A stretch of 64,000 nucleotides of DNA from positions 744,001-808,000 of the forward strand of contig NZ_RXZI01000001.1 in NCBI RefSeq assembly GCF_021991925.1. The letters run 5' to 3'. Below the pieces are notes generated by a model. It was given only the letters and a program-made list of their open reading frames with translations. It did not search any database and was not told the origin of the DNA. The DNA is from Sutcliffiella horikoshii (GTDB lineage: Bacteria; Bacillota; Bacilli; Bacillales; Bacillaceae_I). The translations under genes were made by a program, and so were the position numbers. Below, piece after piece: positions 54,999-63,918 of the stretch (within the stretch, counting starts at the first letter, position 1; every line of letters begins with the position of its first letter).

Positions 54999-55865
54999 AT
55001 GAATGTGCGTAACAGTATGATTCTTTCACTTTTCTTTCTATGTTTTCTTCTTTTTCCTGATATAGGAGTTGCTGAAAAAAGGGTAAATCAAGCTGAAGGC
55101 AATGGGAAACCCGCTGAAAAAAGTATGGTGGTTTCAAAAAGCGATTCAAAGTTAGATGTGAATTCAGTTATTGATAAGCCTGAAACCGCTTCTAATGATA
55201 AGGTGTCAACCAGCGATGTCGGAGCTCAAAAGTCCAAAAAGTCACAGCGGCCTGATATAGTTGTACCGCAAAAAGAAAGACAGCCTGACCCATGGCCAAA
55301 ATCATCCAAAAAGCTACCTGCCCAGGCAAGTGAGAAAGCAAAAGAAGCTCGCTTAGAGAAAACGGAGAAAAGAAAAGAAGCAAACTCAAACAAGCCTATA
55401 CATAAAATGTCAGAAACTAAGAAACCGTCTGATGTTGTTGAGAAGACCGTAAGTCTTGAGCCTGGTAAAAAGGTTCGTAAAGAGCAACTAAAGGACAATT
55501 TGGCAAATAGATCAGATGATAATTCAGAAGAGTCGCTAGAGTCTAATGAAATTAATTCTGCTACCGAAGTTGATAATGGCAGTTCACCGTTAGAGGAAGA
55601 TTATCCAGAGGATTTTCCAGAAACAGAGGCTCCGGAATTTTTCATATCCCAGGCCAAACCTTCAGGAAGTATCGCGAAGGGACAATCTTCTGATCAGAAA
55701 GTATCATCCAAATCTATATTTGACCTTTTGTCAAATTCCTTAGAAGAAATACGAGTGAATTTCCTGCAACCTTATGTGATGAGGCAACATATTTATCGAA
55801 ACCAATGGGTTAACGCACCACCAGCACCACCACCAGAAAGTGCTCTTTTTTCTAACAATATATAA
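54999..55865 (+). CDS. Secreted, disordered, lysine- and glutamate-rich protein
   Basis: A 288-residue protein with a signal peptide (MILSLFFLCFLLFPDIGVAE) and a very long low-complexity body, rich in Lys, Glu, Ser and Pro. The segment ASEKAKEARLEKTEKR resembles modules in the next gene. Near the C-terminus are a small hydrophobic patch and APPAPPPES. AAAGGAGGTG lies upstream of the ATG at 54999. No domain recognised; a cell-wall or spore-associated matrix is possible. The next gene lies 32 bp downstream. Confidence 0.75.
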   Translation: MNVRNSMILSLFFLCFLLFPDIGVAEKRVNQAEGNGKPAEKSMVVSKSDSKLDVNSVIDKPETASNDKVSTSDVGAQKSKKSQRPDIVVPQKERQPDPWPKSSKKLPAQASEKAKEARLEKTEKRKEANSNKPIHKMSETKKPSDVVEKTVSLEPGKKVRKEQLKDNLANRSDDNSEESLESNEINSATEVDNGSSPLEEDYPEDFPETEAPEFFISQAKPSGSIAKGQSSDQKVSSKSIFDLLSNSLEEIRVNFLQPYVMRQHIYRNQWVNAPPAPPPESALFSNNI

Positions 55866-55897
55866 GACTATAAAAAAATAGAAAAGGGAGCGAAAAA

Positions 55898-56701
55898 ATG
55901 ATGAAAATCAACTTTTTAAGTGGTCAAACAGTCGTGAAATCTTTAGTTTTAGCAGGTGTACTTTCTTTAGGATTTGGTGTTGGATTGGGTGAAGCTGCTG
56001 GAAAAGAAAACAAGCCAAATGCAGCACAAAAGGTTGAAGTCCAAGCGAAATCTGTAAAAACGGAGAAAGTGAATCCTTCTGCTGACAATAAAGCTAAGTC
56101 AAAAGCAAGCGAAAATGCTAGTGATCAGGCGAAAGCTAATGCTTCTGCTAACTCTGCGGTACATTATTCCACAAAAGAAAAAGTGGAAGAGCCTAAAGAA
56201 GCACAGCCGGTTATGGATGAAGTTCAGGAAGAACCTGTAGCAGAAGAAACAGTTGAAGTGGAAAAGGAGCATAAAGCAAATAAGGGCCGCACTATGGCAA
56301 GTGAAAAAGCCAATGAACAAGCGAAACTTAATGCTGCTCCTAACGCTGCTGTACACGGTAAAACTAAAGAAGTAGTGGAAGAGGAAACTACGGAAGACGC
56401 AACAGAAGATGTGACCGAAGAAACTACGGAAGAAGCGACAGAAGAAGTGACCGAGGAAACTACGGAAGAAGCGACAGAAGTAGTAGAAGAGGAAACATCT
56501 GAAGAAGCAACAGAAGTAGTAGAAGAGGAAACTTCAGAAGTAACAACAGAAAAAGTAAGTCCTTCTGTTGAGAATAAACAAAATGCAAACGGTAGTAAAA
56601 ATGCTAACGAAAAAGCGAAAGAACATGCAGCACTTCAATCTGCAGTTCGCATTGTTGTAGAAGAAGAATCAACAGAAGAAGATGAAACTGAAGTAGAATA
56701 A
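55898..56701 (+). CDS. Secreted protein with Ala/Asn modules and Thr-Glu repeats
   Basis: A 267-residue protein with a signal peptide (VVKSLVLAGVLSLGFGVGLG). The mature part has three related modules ending in a NAAVH-like motif (ASDQAKANASANSAVH, ASEKANEQAKLNAAPNAAVH, ANEKAKEHAALQSAV), separated by acidic segments; one is a long array of TTEEATEE- and VVEEETSE-type repeats. The repeats are also visible in the DNA. GGGAG precedes ATGATG. It is tandem with the secreted protein at 54999. Highly negative charge; possibly calcium-binding or structural. Confidence 0.78.
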   Translation: MMKINFLSGQTVVKSLVLAGVLSLGFGVGLGEAAGKENKPNAAQKVEVQAKSVKTEKVNPSADNKAKSKASENASDQAKANASANSAVHYSTKEKVEEPKEAQPVMDEVQEEPVAEETVEVEKEHKANKGRTMASEKANEQAKLNAAPNAAVHGKTKEVVEEETTEDATEDVTEETTEEATEEVTEETTEEATEVVEEETSEEATEVVEEETSEVTTEKVSPSVENKQNANGSKNANEKAKEHAALQSAVRIVVEEESTEEDETEVE

Positions 56702-56711
56702 TTTATTAGTA

Positions 56712-56746
56712 GACTCCAGGTTTTTTAAGAACCTGGGGTCTTTTTT
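56712..56746 (+). terminator. Terminator
   Basis: GACTCCAGGTT and AACCTGGGGTC form a stem followed by TTTTTT. Confidence 0.88.
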
Positions 56747-56866
56747 ATAGGAGTTTAGTTTCTAACATAGGCAACTAACTAATTTACTAAATCACTGTCA
56801 CATTTTTTTTACAGTGTGCATATACTTTCCATTGTGTGATAAAAAATTAGAAAGGAAGTTTGATCA

Positions 56867-57016
56867 ATGAAAGAACTAATCTTAAAAGACGGAAACGAAT
56901 TTGCAGAATATAAACTAGAAGCATTTTCAAGCGATTTTAAAGTAGTGGAAGTAAATGTTTCAGATGCAACAGAATCTTTACCTGCTCTTATAAACCCAGT
57001 AAAACTTAATTTCTAA
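56867..57016 (+). CDS. Small hypothetical protein
   Basis: A 49-residue protein MKELILKDGNEFAEYKLEAF and onward, ending PALINPVKLNF. AAAGGAAG lies upstream of the ATG at a good distance and a terminator follows at 57072. Similar short acidic proteins occur in Bacillus, but I know no function. Confidence 0.65.
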   Translation: MKELILKDGNEFAEYKLEAFSSDFKVVEVNVSDATESLPALINPVKLNF

Positions 57017-57071
57017 TGTTTCTTAAATGCTGAATATCTTGCAATCCTACATAAAGTAGTGGCAAGAAGGG

Positions 57072-57112
57072 AGAAGCGTGCCGACAATGGTCACGCTTCT
57101 TTTGTTTTGTAT
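57072..57112 (+). terminator. Terminator
   Basis: AGAAGCGTG and CACGCTTCT form the stem, with a T-rich tail. Confidence 0.8.
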
Positions 57113-57187
57113 TTTTGCAGGAAATTTCAGGTTTTGTGAATTGCTTGGTATAATTATAGGTAAAGCCAGTATTATTGGAGGACCACT

Positions 57188-57682
57188 TTGGATTTATATT
57201 GTACAAAACATAAAAAGGTGTTAGTGGAGCGCTATCACAGGACATCCCAGAAAATCGAATCGTATTGTGTGGACTGTGAAATGGAGGAAAGATATCAAAC
57301 GCAGGTAGAGAACAGCAGTCAGTTTCGAAGAAAAATAGTAAAAAAACTTAGTGGCAAGCTTTGGGCGTTACTTATGGTTGGAATGCTGATTATTTTATTT
57401 TTACCGGTACATACCATTGTTAAGTTTATACTTTGCTTCCTCGTCTTTTTAATCACGCTCAAGCTAATCTTTGATCCGTTCTTATCCCAACCCCCGGCCG
57501 ATCGTAAACCTGATTGGGATGATATCCGGGCTAAAGCGTTGAATCAGAGCAGCATACAGGCAAATGAGGTCGCAAATGTCAAAAGACAGTGGAAAAAAGG
57601 TTTCTTGCAAGAACACAGGAATAAAGCTTGGACAGAAGAAGACTGGCAGCAATACCTAAAACAATATTATAAAAAAAAATAA
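57188..57682 (+). CDS. Membrane protein with N-terminal zinc ribbon-like motif
   Basis: A 164-residue protein from a TTG with GGAGG upstream. The N-terminus has CTKHKK and, 22 residues on, CVDC, a possible zinc site. Two membrane segments follow (LWALLMVGMLIILFLPV and FILCFLVFLITLKLIF), then a hydrophilic C-terminal part with TEEDWQQYLKQYY. No family recognised. Confidence 0.75.
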   Translation: MDLYCTKHKKVLVERYHRTSQKIESYCVDCEMEERYQTQVENSSQFRRKIVKKLSGKLWALLMVGMLIILFLPVHTIVKFILCFLVFLITLKLIFDPFLSQPPADRKPDWDDIRAKALNQSSIQANEVANVKRQWKKGFLQEHRNKAWTEEDWQQYLKQYYKKK

Positions 57683-57750
57683 GCTTCAGGACGTCCACCT
57701 ATACAAGCACAAACAGGCTATCATACGCTATCAAAAAGGGAGTGGCGGAG

Positions 57751-57978
57751 ATGGCTTGTTTTATTAACAATGTGGTGATTAAGAATGTTAATGGCGGAGT
57801 TGTAAACTTTGGGAATATCTTTAAAGCTTGTCCGATAGCAGAAGAAACAGGTGTAACGGGTTCGGGTTCTGGTAACCTTGGGCAGTGCATCAAGACCAAT
57901 ACTAAAATTAGTGTGGTTAATGTTTGCGGGAAGAAAAATGTCCAAATAAATGACGAAATAGGTGAGGGGTTTGACTAA
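57751..57978 (+). CDS. GerPA/GerPF-family spore germination protein
   Basis: A 75-residue protein. VVIKNVNGGVVNFGNIFKAC is the diagnostic N-terminus of GerPA/PF-type proteins, which act in the spore coat and let germinants pass. The C-terminus is SVVNVCGKKNVQINDEIG. I use the ATG at 57751, 8 nt after GGGAG; a GTG at 57742 is too close. It is alone rather than in a gerP operon and its end overlaps the start of selB by a few bases, so it could be cotranscribed with it. Confidence 0.8.
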   Translation: MACFINNVVIKNVNGGVVNFGNIFKACPIAEETGVTGSGSGNLGQCIKTNTKISVVNVCGKKNVQINDEIGEGFD

Positions 57979-59851
57979 ATACTACACGATTGGCATGGCT
58001 GGACACATTGATCACGGAAAGACCACGCTGACAAAAGCTTTGACCGGAGTGGATACCGATAGGCTGAAGGAAGAAAAGGAGCGCCAGATATCTATTGAAC
58101 TTGGCTATGCACCTTTACGTATGGAGGATGGCTCTATTTTATCCATTATAGATGTACCTGGACATGAGCGTTTTATTCGCCAAATGATAGCCGGCGTAAC
58201 TGGGATTGATCTTGTCATTTTAGTGGTTGCTGCAGATGAAGGAGTCATGCCTCAGACGAAAGAGCATCTAGAGATATTAAAGTTTCTGAAGGTTCAAAAG
58301 GGAATCATCGCCATCACTAAAAAAGATAAGGTAGAAGAAGAACTTTTGGAGCTTGTGGAGGAAGAAATCTTGGACGAGCTTGAAGGTTCCATCTTTCAGG
58401 ATGCACCAGTTGTTTTCCTTAACAGTATAAAAAAAGATGGAATGGAAGAATTGAAACAAGTCATCGTTAATGAGTTGAAAAATCTCCAGGTCAAGCAAGA
58501 AGTAGGCAATTTCCGCCTACCGATTGACCAAGTTTTCAGCCTGAAAGGTCAAGGGACGGTTGTAAGGGGAACGATAATGGAAGGCGCTATTCAAAACGAT
58601 GAAGAGCTGGAAGTACTACCCTCAGGATTGTTAGTGAAAGCAAGGCAGCTACAGGTCCATAATGCTAAAGTCAAAAAGGCAACAGCTGGACAGCGAGTTG
58701 CAGTTAATCTACCTAATATCCGTACAGCAGAAATTAAACGCGGGGATGTTCTGGTACATACACATACTTATGAGACAACCGATACGATAGACGTATCCTT
58801 GCAATTTGTAAAAAAACCTCAACATCCAATCAAGCAAAGAAGCTTGATAAAAGTTCATATAGGTACAGCGGAAGTGTTAGGGAGGATTGTATTTTTTGAC
58901 CGTAACGAATATATTGGGGAATCATCAGAAGAAGTGCTATGCCAAATCCGCCTGGAAGAGGCGATTACCGCTAAGAGAGGCGACAAGTTCATTATCAGAA
59001 GGCCTACTCCAGTGGAAACGGTTGGTGGAGGGTGGATTATCCAAGCAAAAGGTTCCAAATATAAGTTCGGGAAAGAAACGTTACATAGACTTGAAAAAGT
59101 AAAAGAAGGAAGCCCGGAACAAAGGGTCAAACAAACTTTGGCCAAACATTACTTGCTCGAAGGGAAAGGCATTCAAGCAGAAACAGGGTTAACCGATAAA
59201 GAAATGGAATCATTAATGGACGATAGAAAAATAATTCGAATAAAGGAAAAGCTCTTTACTAGTTCTGATCATGTAGTTGATCTAAAAAAGAAGTTAACTG
59301 ACTACATAAAATCTTACCATCAGACACACCCTTTGAAAATCGGTGTGTCAAAAGCAGAGCTCTTATCAAGCCAGATGAATTCTTTTCCTAGTGAACTTGT
59401 GGAATATGTAATGGAAATCCTACTAGAAGAAGGGATAATACAGCGGAGGGAAAGCTTATTGTATACCCCGGAGTTTAAGCCGCATTTTCCTAGCGCTTGG
59501 AGAAAAAGGATGGAGCAGGTTGTTTCAAGACTAGAGAGTGATGGTCTTACACCCAAGCCTTTTGTGGAATATGGGCAAGAGGCAGGCCTTCCTGAAAAGG
59601 AACTTCATGAACTGCGCTACTATTTGATTTACCAAAATAAGGCTTATGAATTGAATGATAAGCATCTAATCAGTGTGATGAATGTCACGGTTTCCGTTAG
59701 GGCGTTAAAGAAGAAATATCCACAAGAATTGGAGCTTGGTCAGGTAAAGGACGAACTTGAAGTGTCACGGAAATATTTAATACCGTATATGGAATTGCTC
59801 GATTCCTTAGGTATTACGCAGAGGATGGATACGAAGCGCTATTGGGCGTAA
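57971..59851 (+). CDS. selB: Selenocysteine-specific elongation factor SelB
   Basis: SelB is the GTPase that brings Sec-tRNA to UGA codons by binding SECIS hairpins. The 626-residue protein has G1 GHIDHGKTTL, G3 DVPGHERFIRQM and G4 TKKD, the EF-Tu-like beta domains, and a C-terminal half of winged helices (KIGVSKAELLSSQMNSFP region) that bind SECIS. TTG at 57971 has AGGTG six bases upstream; GTG at 57962 is an alternative. It overlaps the GerPF-like gene and converges on selD. Confidence 0.96.
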   Translation: MTKYYTIGMAGHIDHGKTTLTKALTGVDTDRLKEEKERQISIELGYAPLRMEDGSILSIIDVPGHERFIRQMIAGVTGIDLVILVVAADEGVMPQTKEHLEILKFLKVQKGIIAITKKDKVEEELLELVEEEILDELEGSIFQDAPVVFLNSIKKDGMEELKQVIVNELKNLQVKQEVGNFRLPIDQVFSLKGQGTVVRGTIMEGAIQNDEELEVLPSGLLVKARQLQVHNAKVKKATAGQRVAVNLPNIRTAEIKRGDVLVHTHTYETTDTIDVSLQFVKKPQHPIKQRSLIKVHIGTAEVLGRIVFFDRNEYIGESSEEVLCQIRLEEAITAKRGDKFIIRRPTPVETVGGGWIIQAKGSKYKFGKETLHRLEKVKEGSPEQRVKQTLAKHYLLEGKGIQAETGLTDKEMESLMDDRKIIRIKEKLFTSSDHVVDLKKKLTDYIKSYHQTHPLKIGVSKAELLSSQMNSFPSELVEYVMEILLEEGIIQRRESLLYTPEFKPHFPSAWRKRMEQVVSRLESDGLTPKPFVEYGQEAGLPEKELHELRYYLIYQNKAYELNDKHLISVMNVTVSVRALKKKYPQELELGQVKDELEVSRKYLIPYMELLDSLGITQRMDTKRYWA

Positions 59852-59877
59852 ATATAAAACGGAGCAGCGATTATACA

Positions 59878-60942
59878 TCAACTGCCTCCGTTCTTATTAA
59901 CATAAATCCATTTTTGTTTCTTTTCTGTCACAGACCCGATGATAGCAGCTTGTCTATTTTTCTCTTGGAGCTTGGAAATGTATTCATTTGCCTCAGATTT
60001 ACGCATGCTTATCAGCAATCCACCTGAGGTGATGGCATCACATAAAACCATTTGTTCATATAGCGTAACAGAATCATGGTATAGTACATCATCCTCCAAC
60101 CATTGATGATTGGATTTCGTACCACCTGGTATGACTCCTTCTTCGGCAAGTTCATATGTTCCTGGTAGTACTGGAACAGCCTGCATATCTATATGTAAGC
60201 CCACATCACTTCCACGGGCAATTTCACTTGCGTGGCCAAGCAACCCAAAACCGGTAACATCAGTCACAGCATTGGGATTGAAATGTTGGAGGCTCTCTGC
60301 AGCATGCCTGTTTAAGGAAGCCATCGTTTCTGTCACAAGGGAGATCTGGTGTGCAGAAGCTTTTTCCCGCTTAATGGCTGTGGTTAGGATTCCCACTCCA
60401 ATTGGTTTTGTTAAGACAAGGACATCCCCGGGACACGCACCTGAATTCTTCCATATTCTATCTGGATGGGCAAAACCCGTAACAGATAATCCGTATTTCG
60501 GCTCCTGATCATCAATGGAGTGTCCTCCGACAATTACTGCGTCTGCTTCTTTCACTTTATCCAATGCTCCCGAGAGTATGGATTGAAGTATTTGAGGTCC
60601 TAATTTCTTGATAGGGTAACCCACGATGTTCAAGGCTGTTTTTGGTGTGCCTCCCATTGCATAGACGTCGCTCAGAGCATTGGCGGCAGCTATTTGACCA
60701 AACATATAAGGGTCGTCTACAACCGGTGTAAAATAGTCAAGCGTCTGAATCAAGGCAATCTCATCGGTTATTTTATAAACCCCTGCATCATCAGATGTGC
60801 TATAACCTACAAGGAGGTTTGGGTCTGGTTTATTTACAGGTAAATCACGCAAAACTTGCGCGAGGTCACTTGGACCAAGTTTGCATCCTCAGCCAGCTTT
60901 AGTCGATAGTGATGTTAAACGGATCTTTTCATGTTCACTCAT
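59878..60942 (-). CDS. selD: Selenophosphate synthetase SelD, itself a selenoprotein
   Basis: SelD makes selenophosphate from selenide and ATP, the Se donor for SelA. The gene starts with ATG at 60942 and reads through an in-frame TGA at 60889-60891 as codon 18, for 354 residues. The sequence TKAG-U-GCKLGP places Sec at the position of the catalytic cysteine (Cys17 in E. coli) with the essential lysine three residues later. Downstream motifs include LVGYSTSDDAGVYKI and DVYAMGGTPKTALNI. A SECIS-like hairpin follows the UGA. Ordinary calling would start this gene at 60852 and lose the active site. Confidence 0.95.
60860..60891 (-). promoter_or_regulatory. SECIS-like hairpin in selD
   Basis: Right after the UGA, GAGG and CCTC pair around a second stem ACTT/AAGT whose apical loop is GGTCC. 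A GGU-containing apical loop is a known feature of the SelB-binding hairpin of E. coli. This is a hand fold. Confidence 0.65.
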
Positions 60943-61011
60943 TTCAGCCACCTCCTGTCTTTTCAGTATATTCTTCCCGAGATTTGTTTTCCAGTGATAA
61001 AGATTTGAATT

Positions 61012-61040
61012 TTGCGAAAAGATATAAGTTGTACTATGAT
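61012..61040 (+). promoter_or_regulatory. Promoter of the SelW-like gene
   Basis: TTGCGA (61012-61017), a 17-bp spacer and TATGAT (61035-61040), about 65 bp before the ATG of the SelW-like gene and divergent from selD. Confidence 0.6.
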
Positions 61041-61105
61041 AGAAGTAATGACTGGGAGGAAAATCTTGGTCATCGTAGTGAACAACTTGCATAGGAGGAA
61101 AAAAC

Positions 61106-61345
61106 ATGAGCAATTTCAAGGTATCCATCGAATTTTGCATGCAGTGAAACTACGCGCCCAAAGCCGCGAGTTTCGCGGAATCATTATTTTCCCATTTCCG
61201 TACGGATATCTCTTCTATGGAGCTGATTCCAAGTTCCGGTGGAAAGTTTGAAGTGACCGTAAATGAAGAAACAATCTTTTCTAAAAAAGAAACAGGTGTA
61301 TTCCCCAAAGCGGAAGACATCATTGCTCATTTGGAAGGCAAGTAG
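61106..61345 (+). CDS. SelW-like selenoprotein (Rdx family)
   Basis: A 79-residue protein that is complete only if the TGA at 61145-61147 is read as Sec. The sequence VSIEFCMQ-U-NYAPKAASFAE has the C-x-x-U redox motif at residues 11-14, just after the first strand, as in the SelW/SelT/SelH (Rdx) thioredoxin-like fold; SSGGKFEVTVNEETIFSKKE and TGVFPKAEDIIAHL follow in the same frame, typical of the family. AGGAGG precedes the ATG. There are no other stops. It lies between selD and selA. A redox role is inferred; the substrate is not known. Confidence 0.9.
61145..61178 (+). promoter_or_regulatory. SECIS-like hairpin in the SelW-like gene
   Basis: CCGCG (61164-61168) and CGCGG (61174-61178) form a perfect 5-bp stem with an AGTTT loop, 16 nt after the UGA, inside the distance range used by bacterial SECIS elements. 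Confidence 0.6.
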
Positions 61346-61346
61346 G

Positions 61347-61380
61347 AGAGGAGGGGTGACCCTTCTCTTTTGCTTTTTTA
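61347..61380 (+). terminator. Terminator between the SelW-like gene and selA
   Basis: AGAGGAGGG and CCCTTCTCT (one G-U pair) form a 9-bp stem with a 4-nt loop, followed by a T-rich tail. selA has its own possible promoter after it. Confidence 0.75.
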
Positions 61381-61425
61381 ATAAGGTATAATAAAAACAC
61401 GATTGTACAAGAGTAGGTGAAAATC

Positions 61426-62823
61426 ATGAAAGAATTATTCCGAAACATACCTCCTATCCATGAACTGCAGAAGCAACATTCTTTTATACAACTATGCAAA
61501 AGATTTGATGTTGATAAAAGCCTCATGACCTCCATAGTGAGGACAACGATCGACAAGATAAGAAGTGAAATAATATCGGGTGAAATGAAAGGTGCCAATA
61601 TCAATTCAAAGATATGGTATGAAGCTGAAGTGATCTTGCAGAGTAAAAGCAACTTCAATCTCATGCCTGTTATTAATGCAACAGGAACGGTTCTTCATAC
61701 AAATCTAGGGCGCGCAAGGTTAAGCCGGGAAGCAATTGACAGGGTTGTGGAAGTTGCCTCCAATTACTCCAATTTGGAATTTGATATAGAATCGGGCAAA
61801 CGAGGCTCCAGGCACGATATAATTGAAGCCCTCATTAAAGAAGTGACGGGTGCTGAAGCGGCGATGGTAGTGAACAACAACGCAGCTGCAGTGTATTTTA
61901 TCCTGAATGCTTTTGGAAAAGGGAAAGAAGTCATTGTCTCAAGAGGTCAGTTAGTGGAAATCGGCGGTTCTTTTCGTATTAGCTCCATCATGGAAGAGAG
62001 TGGTGCGAAGCTTATAGAGGTCGGTACCACCAATAAGACACACTTAATGGATTATCAAGAGGCAATATCAGATGAGACGGCTATGTTGCTTAAAGTACAT
62101 ACAAGCAATTTTAAAACAATAGGATTTACCCAATCCGTTTCAACCGAACAACTCGCAGGTTTAAAGGGAAGTAGGGAGGATATTATCCTCTATGAAGACC
62201 TTGGGAGCGGAGTCCTATACGACTTCACAGAAGGTGGTATTGGCGAGGAACCGTTAGTACAAAAAGCCTTACATGCAGGTGTCGATATCGTCTCCTTTAG
62301 CGGTGATAAATTGTTGGGTGGTCCCCAGGCAGGAATCATCGCAGGGAAAAAGGAATACATCGATAAATTGAAAAAACATCAGCTTGCACGGGTTTTGAGA
62401 ATGGATAAAATGAGCTTTGCTGCCCTTGAGGCAACACTAAAAGCATATGCCATGAACAAAGCTAAGGAGATCCCAACTATTAGGGATATGCTTCTATCTG
62501 TGGAAGAGATCAGTGAAACAGCAACTTTGTTCCTTCATTCCATTGAAGGTTTGGAGATTTTTGAATGGGAAATCACAGAAGTAGAATCAATGATAGGTGG
62601 TGGGACCATGCCAGGTGTTACCTTACCTTCCATAGCAGTTAAGGTTTCTACGGAAAAACTGTCCGCACAATCTTTAGCTGAAAAGTTAAGAATGGGTACC
62701 CCAAGTGTGGTAGTCCGTATCCAGGATCAGCATGTTCTTCTGGATTTCCGAACCATCACACAAGGGGAGTTAGATAAGCTAGTGGCAGCTTTTCGTAATG
62801 TTGAGCTTACATATCGTGACTAG
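61426..62823 (+). CDS. selA: L-seryl-tRNA(Sec) selenium transferase SelA
   Basis: SelA converts Ser-tRNA(Sec) to Sec-tRNA using PLP and selenophosphate. The 465-residue protein has the N-terminal tRNA-binding part and the fold type I core: [19 protein letters not shown] near residue 80, [11 protein letters not shown], and the PLP lysine in [20 protein letters not shown] use the ATG at 61426 with AGGTG seven bases upstream; a GTG at 61417 overlaps that site. Its last 17 bp overlap the 3' end of sspP on the other strand. Confidence 0.97.
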   Translation: MKELFRNIPPIHELQKQHSFIQLCKRFDVDKSLMTSIVRTTIDKIRSEIISGEMKGANINSKIWYEAEVILQSKSNFNLMPVINATGTVLHTNLGRARLSREAIDRVVEVASNYSNLEFDIESGKRGSRHDIIEALIKEVTGAEAAMVVNNNAAAVYFILNAFGKGKEVIVSRGQLVEIGGSFRISSIMEESGAKLIEVGTTNKTHLMDYQEAISDETAMLLKVHTSNFKTIGFTQSVSTEQLAGLKGSREDIILYEDLGSGVLYDFTEGGIGEEPLVQKALHAGVDIVSFSGDKLLGGPQAGIIAGKKEYIDKLKKHQLARVLRMDKMSFAALEATLKAYAMNKAKEIPTIRDMLLSVEEISETATLFLHSIEGLEIFEWEITEVESMIGGGTMPGVTLPSIAVKVSTEKLSAQSLAEKLRMGTPSVVVRIQDQHVLLDFRTITQGELDKLVAAFRNVELTYRD

Positions 62824-62950
62824 AATTATGTTTTTGACGGGTGTGCTGACGGTTCTTCACTTTATGAGATCCGCTTAAAGGAGCCGGTTGCCCAGATTGA
62901 TTATCTTTAGGTTGGTTTCTGACCATATCCTTGTGGCTGTTTTTGTTCAT
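62807..62950 (-). CDS. sspP: Small acid-soluble spore protein SspP
   Basis: A 47-residue spore protein: [20 protein letters not shown] and [20 protein letters not shown], closely matching B. subtilis SspP (CotL). GGAGGAG lies upstream of the ATG. Its stop is inside the selA coding region, so the two convergent genes overlap by 17 bp. Made in the forespore in B. subtilis. Confidence 0.9.
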   Translation of the reverse strand: MNKNSHKDMVRNQPKDNQSGQPAPLSGSHKVKNRQHTRQKHNSSHDM

Positions 62951-63085
62951 AGTGTATCTCCTCCTTTACCTATAGTTTTAGAAAATAGACAAGGTTTATG
63001 CTCAACTGTTTAAGGTATATTTTTCTTTTAAACGGGCAGTATAGGTAGAGCTATTATTTACTTTGATCTGAAGGAGCGAATAGAT

Positions 63086-63352
63086 ATGCCATATCATAAA
63101 GACAAACAGCAGGCTTTTCAAGCAGCCCAACAAGGAACCGAACAAGCAAGAGATGTGTACGAAGCGATTGTAAGAAACGATCCAAATTACGGACATGACT
63201 TCAAACGACTAGAAAATGAAGTGAATGAAGCGATGGAGCAGATCAATAATGCCCTTGAAGTAGCTTCTGAAACGCAACGTCCTCAACTGATGCAATTTCA
63301 AGCGGATCTGCAACGGCTGATGCAACAAGGTGACGGGAATACGTTGGAATAG
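63086..63352 (+). CDS. Small helical hypothetical protein
   Basis: An 88-residue, glutamine-rich, all-helical protein (HKDKQQAFQAAQQGTEQARD and MEQINNALEVASETQ), likely a coiled coil. GAAGGAGCG lies upstream of the ATG. It occurs next to sspP/sspO. I associate it loosely with small Bacillus DUF2524-like proteins but am not sure. A terminator follows. Confidence 0.75.
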   Translation: MPYHKDKQQAFQAAQQGTEQARDVYEAIVRNDPNYGHDFKRLENEVNEAMEQINNALEVASETQRPQLMQFQADLQRLMQQGDGNTLE

Positions 63353-63370
63353 AGGCTTGATGTGGTTTAG

Positions 63371-63413
63371 GCCAATCTTGAACTGGTAGTTTAAGTTTAG
63401 GATTGGCTTTTTT
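63371..63413 (+). terminator. Terminator after the 63086 gene
   Basis: GCCAATC and GATTGGC flank a loop of about 23 nt, followed by a T run. Confidence 0.75.
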
Positions 63414-63427
63414 GTTTGTAAAATATA

Positions 63428-63459
63428 AAAATCAACCCCGGTTACTTGGAGTTGATTTT
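63428..63459 (-). terminator. Terminator of sspO
   Basis: AAAATCAAC and GTTGATTTT form a stem downstream of the sspO stop, with A/T runs on both sides. Confidence 0.8.
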
Positions 63460-63472
63460 ACGTTAAGTCTTA

Positions 63473-63622
63473 TTACTGATTCTTCTTGCGCTTCTTATTA
63501 TTTTGCTTCTGAGCTTCTGTCAAAGGTTCATTGGATAACTCTTCATTGTACCCTGCACCAATTCCTTGCCCACTGGCACTGTTCATGCCTTCGATCACAT
63601 GGTTCGATTTTCTTTTTGCCAC
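63473..63622 (-). CDS. sspO: Small acid-soluble spore protein SspO
   Basis: A 49-residue spore protein: [20 protein letters not shown] and [16 protein letters not shown], matching B. subtilis SspO (CotK). It starts at a GTG with GGAGGTG seven bases upstream. In B. subtilis sspO and sspP are adjacent and near citB, as here, although the 63086 gene separates them in this window. Confidence 0.92.
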   Translation of the reverse strand: MAKRKSNHVIEGMNSASGQGIGAGYNEELSNEPLTEAQKQNNKKRKKNQ

Positions 63623-63918
63623 TTTGCTTCACCTCCATTTTTAGTTTCTCCTGAGGTTTCAACAGCATGTATTTGTGGAATATTATGAAAGATAAGTGTA
63701 ACTTATGTGATTTGATAACTTTATTGATATTTACTTATGAGAAATGTTGTATTAAGATAATATTGTAAGGACTATTCGGTGGGAGAAACAACTCGAAAAT
63801 TGTCTCAAAGAAAAACATTCTCAAATGCTTTCCTCACAAATGAAAGCTTGTTTTTCAATGCCTATTAATTGTTCATAGCGAGGTCCTATTAAACTATGAG
63901 TAGCAGGGGGTAATACAT

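Noticed and set aside
60889..61140. Minus-strand ORF of 83 codons upstream of selD as a separate gene
   Set aside because: Its last 17 codons are the start of selD, ended only by the Sec UGA; the rest runs through the promoter region.
61012..61251. Plus-strand ORF of 79 codons over the SelW-like gene
   Set aside because: It is in another frame from the SelW-like gene, which has the ribosome site, family motifs and SECIS.
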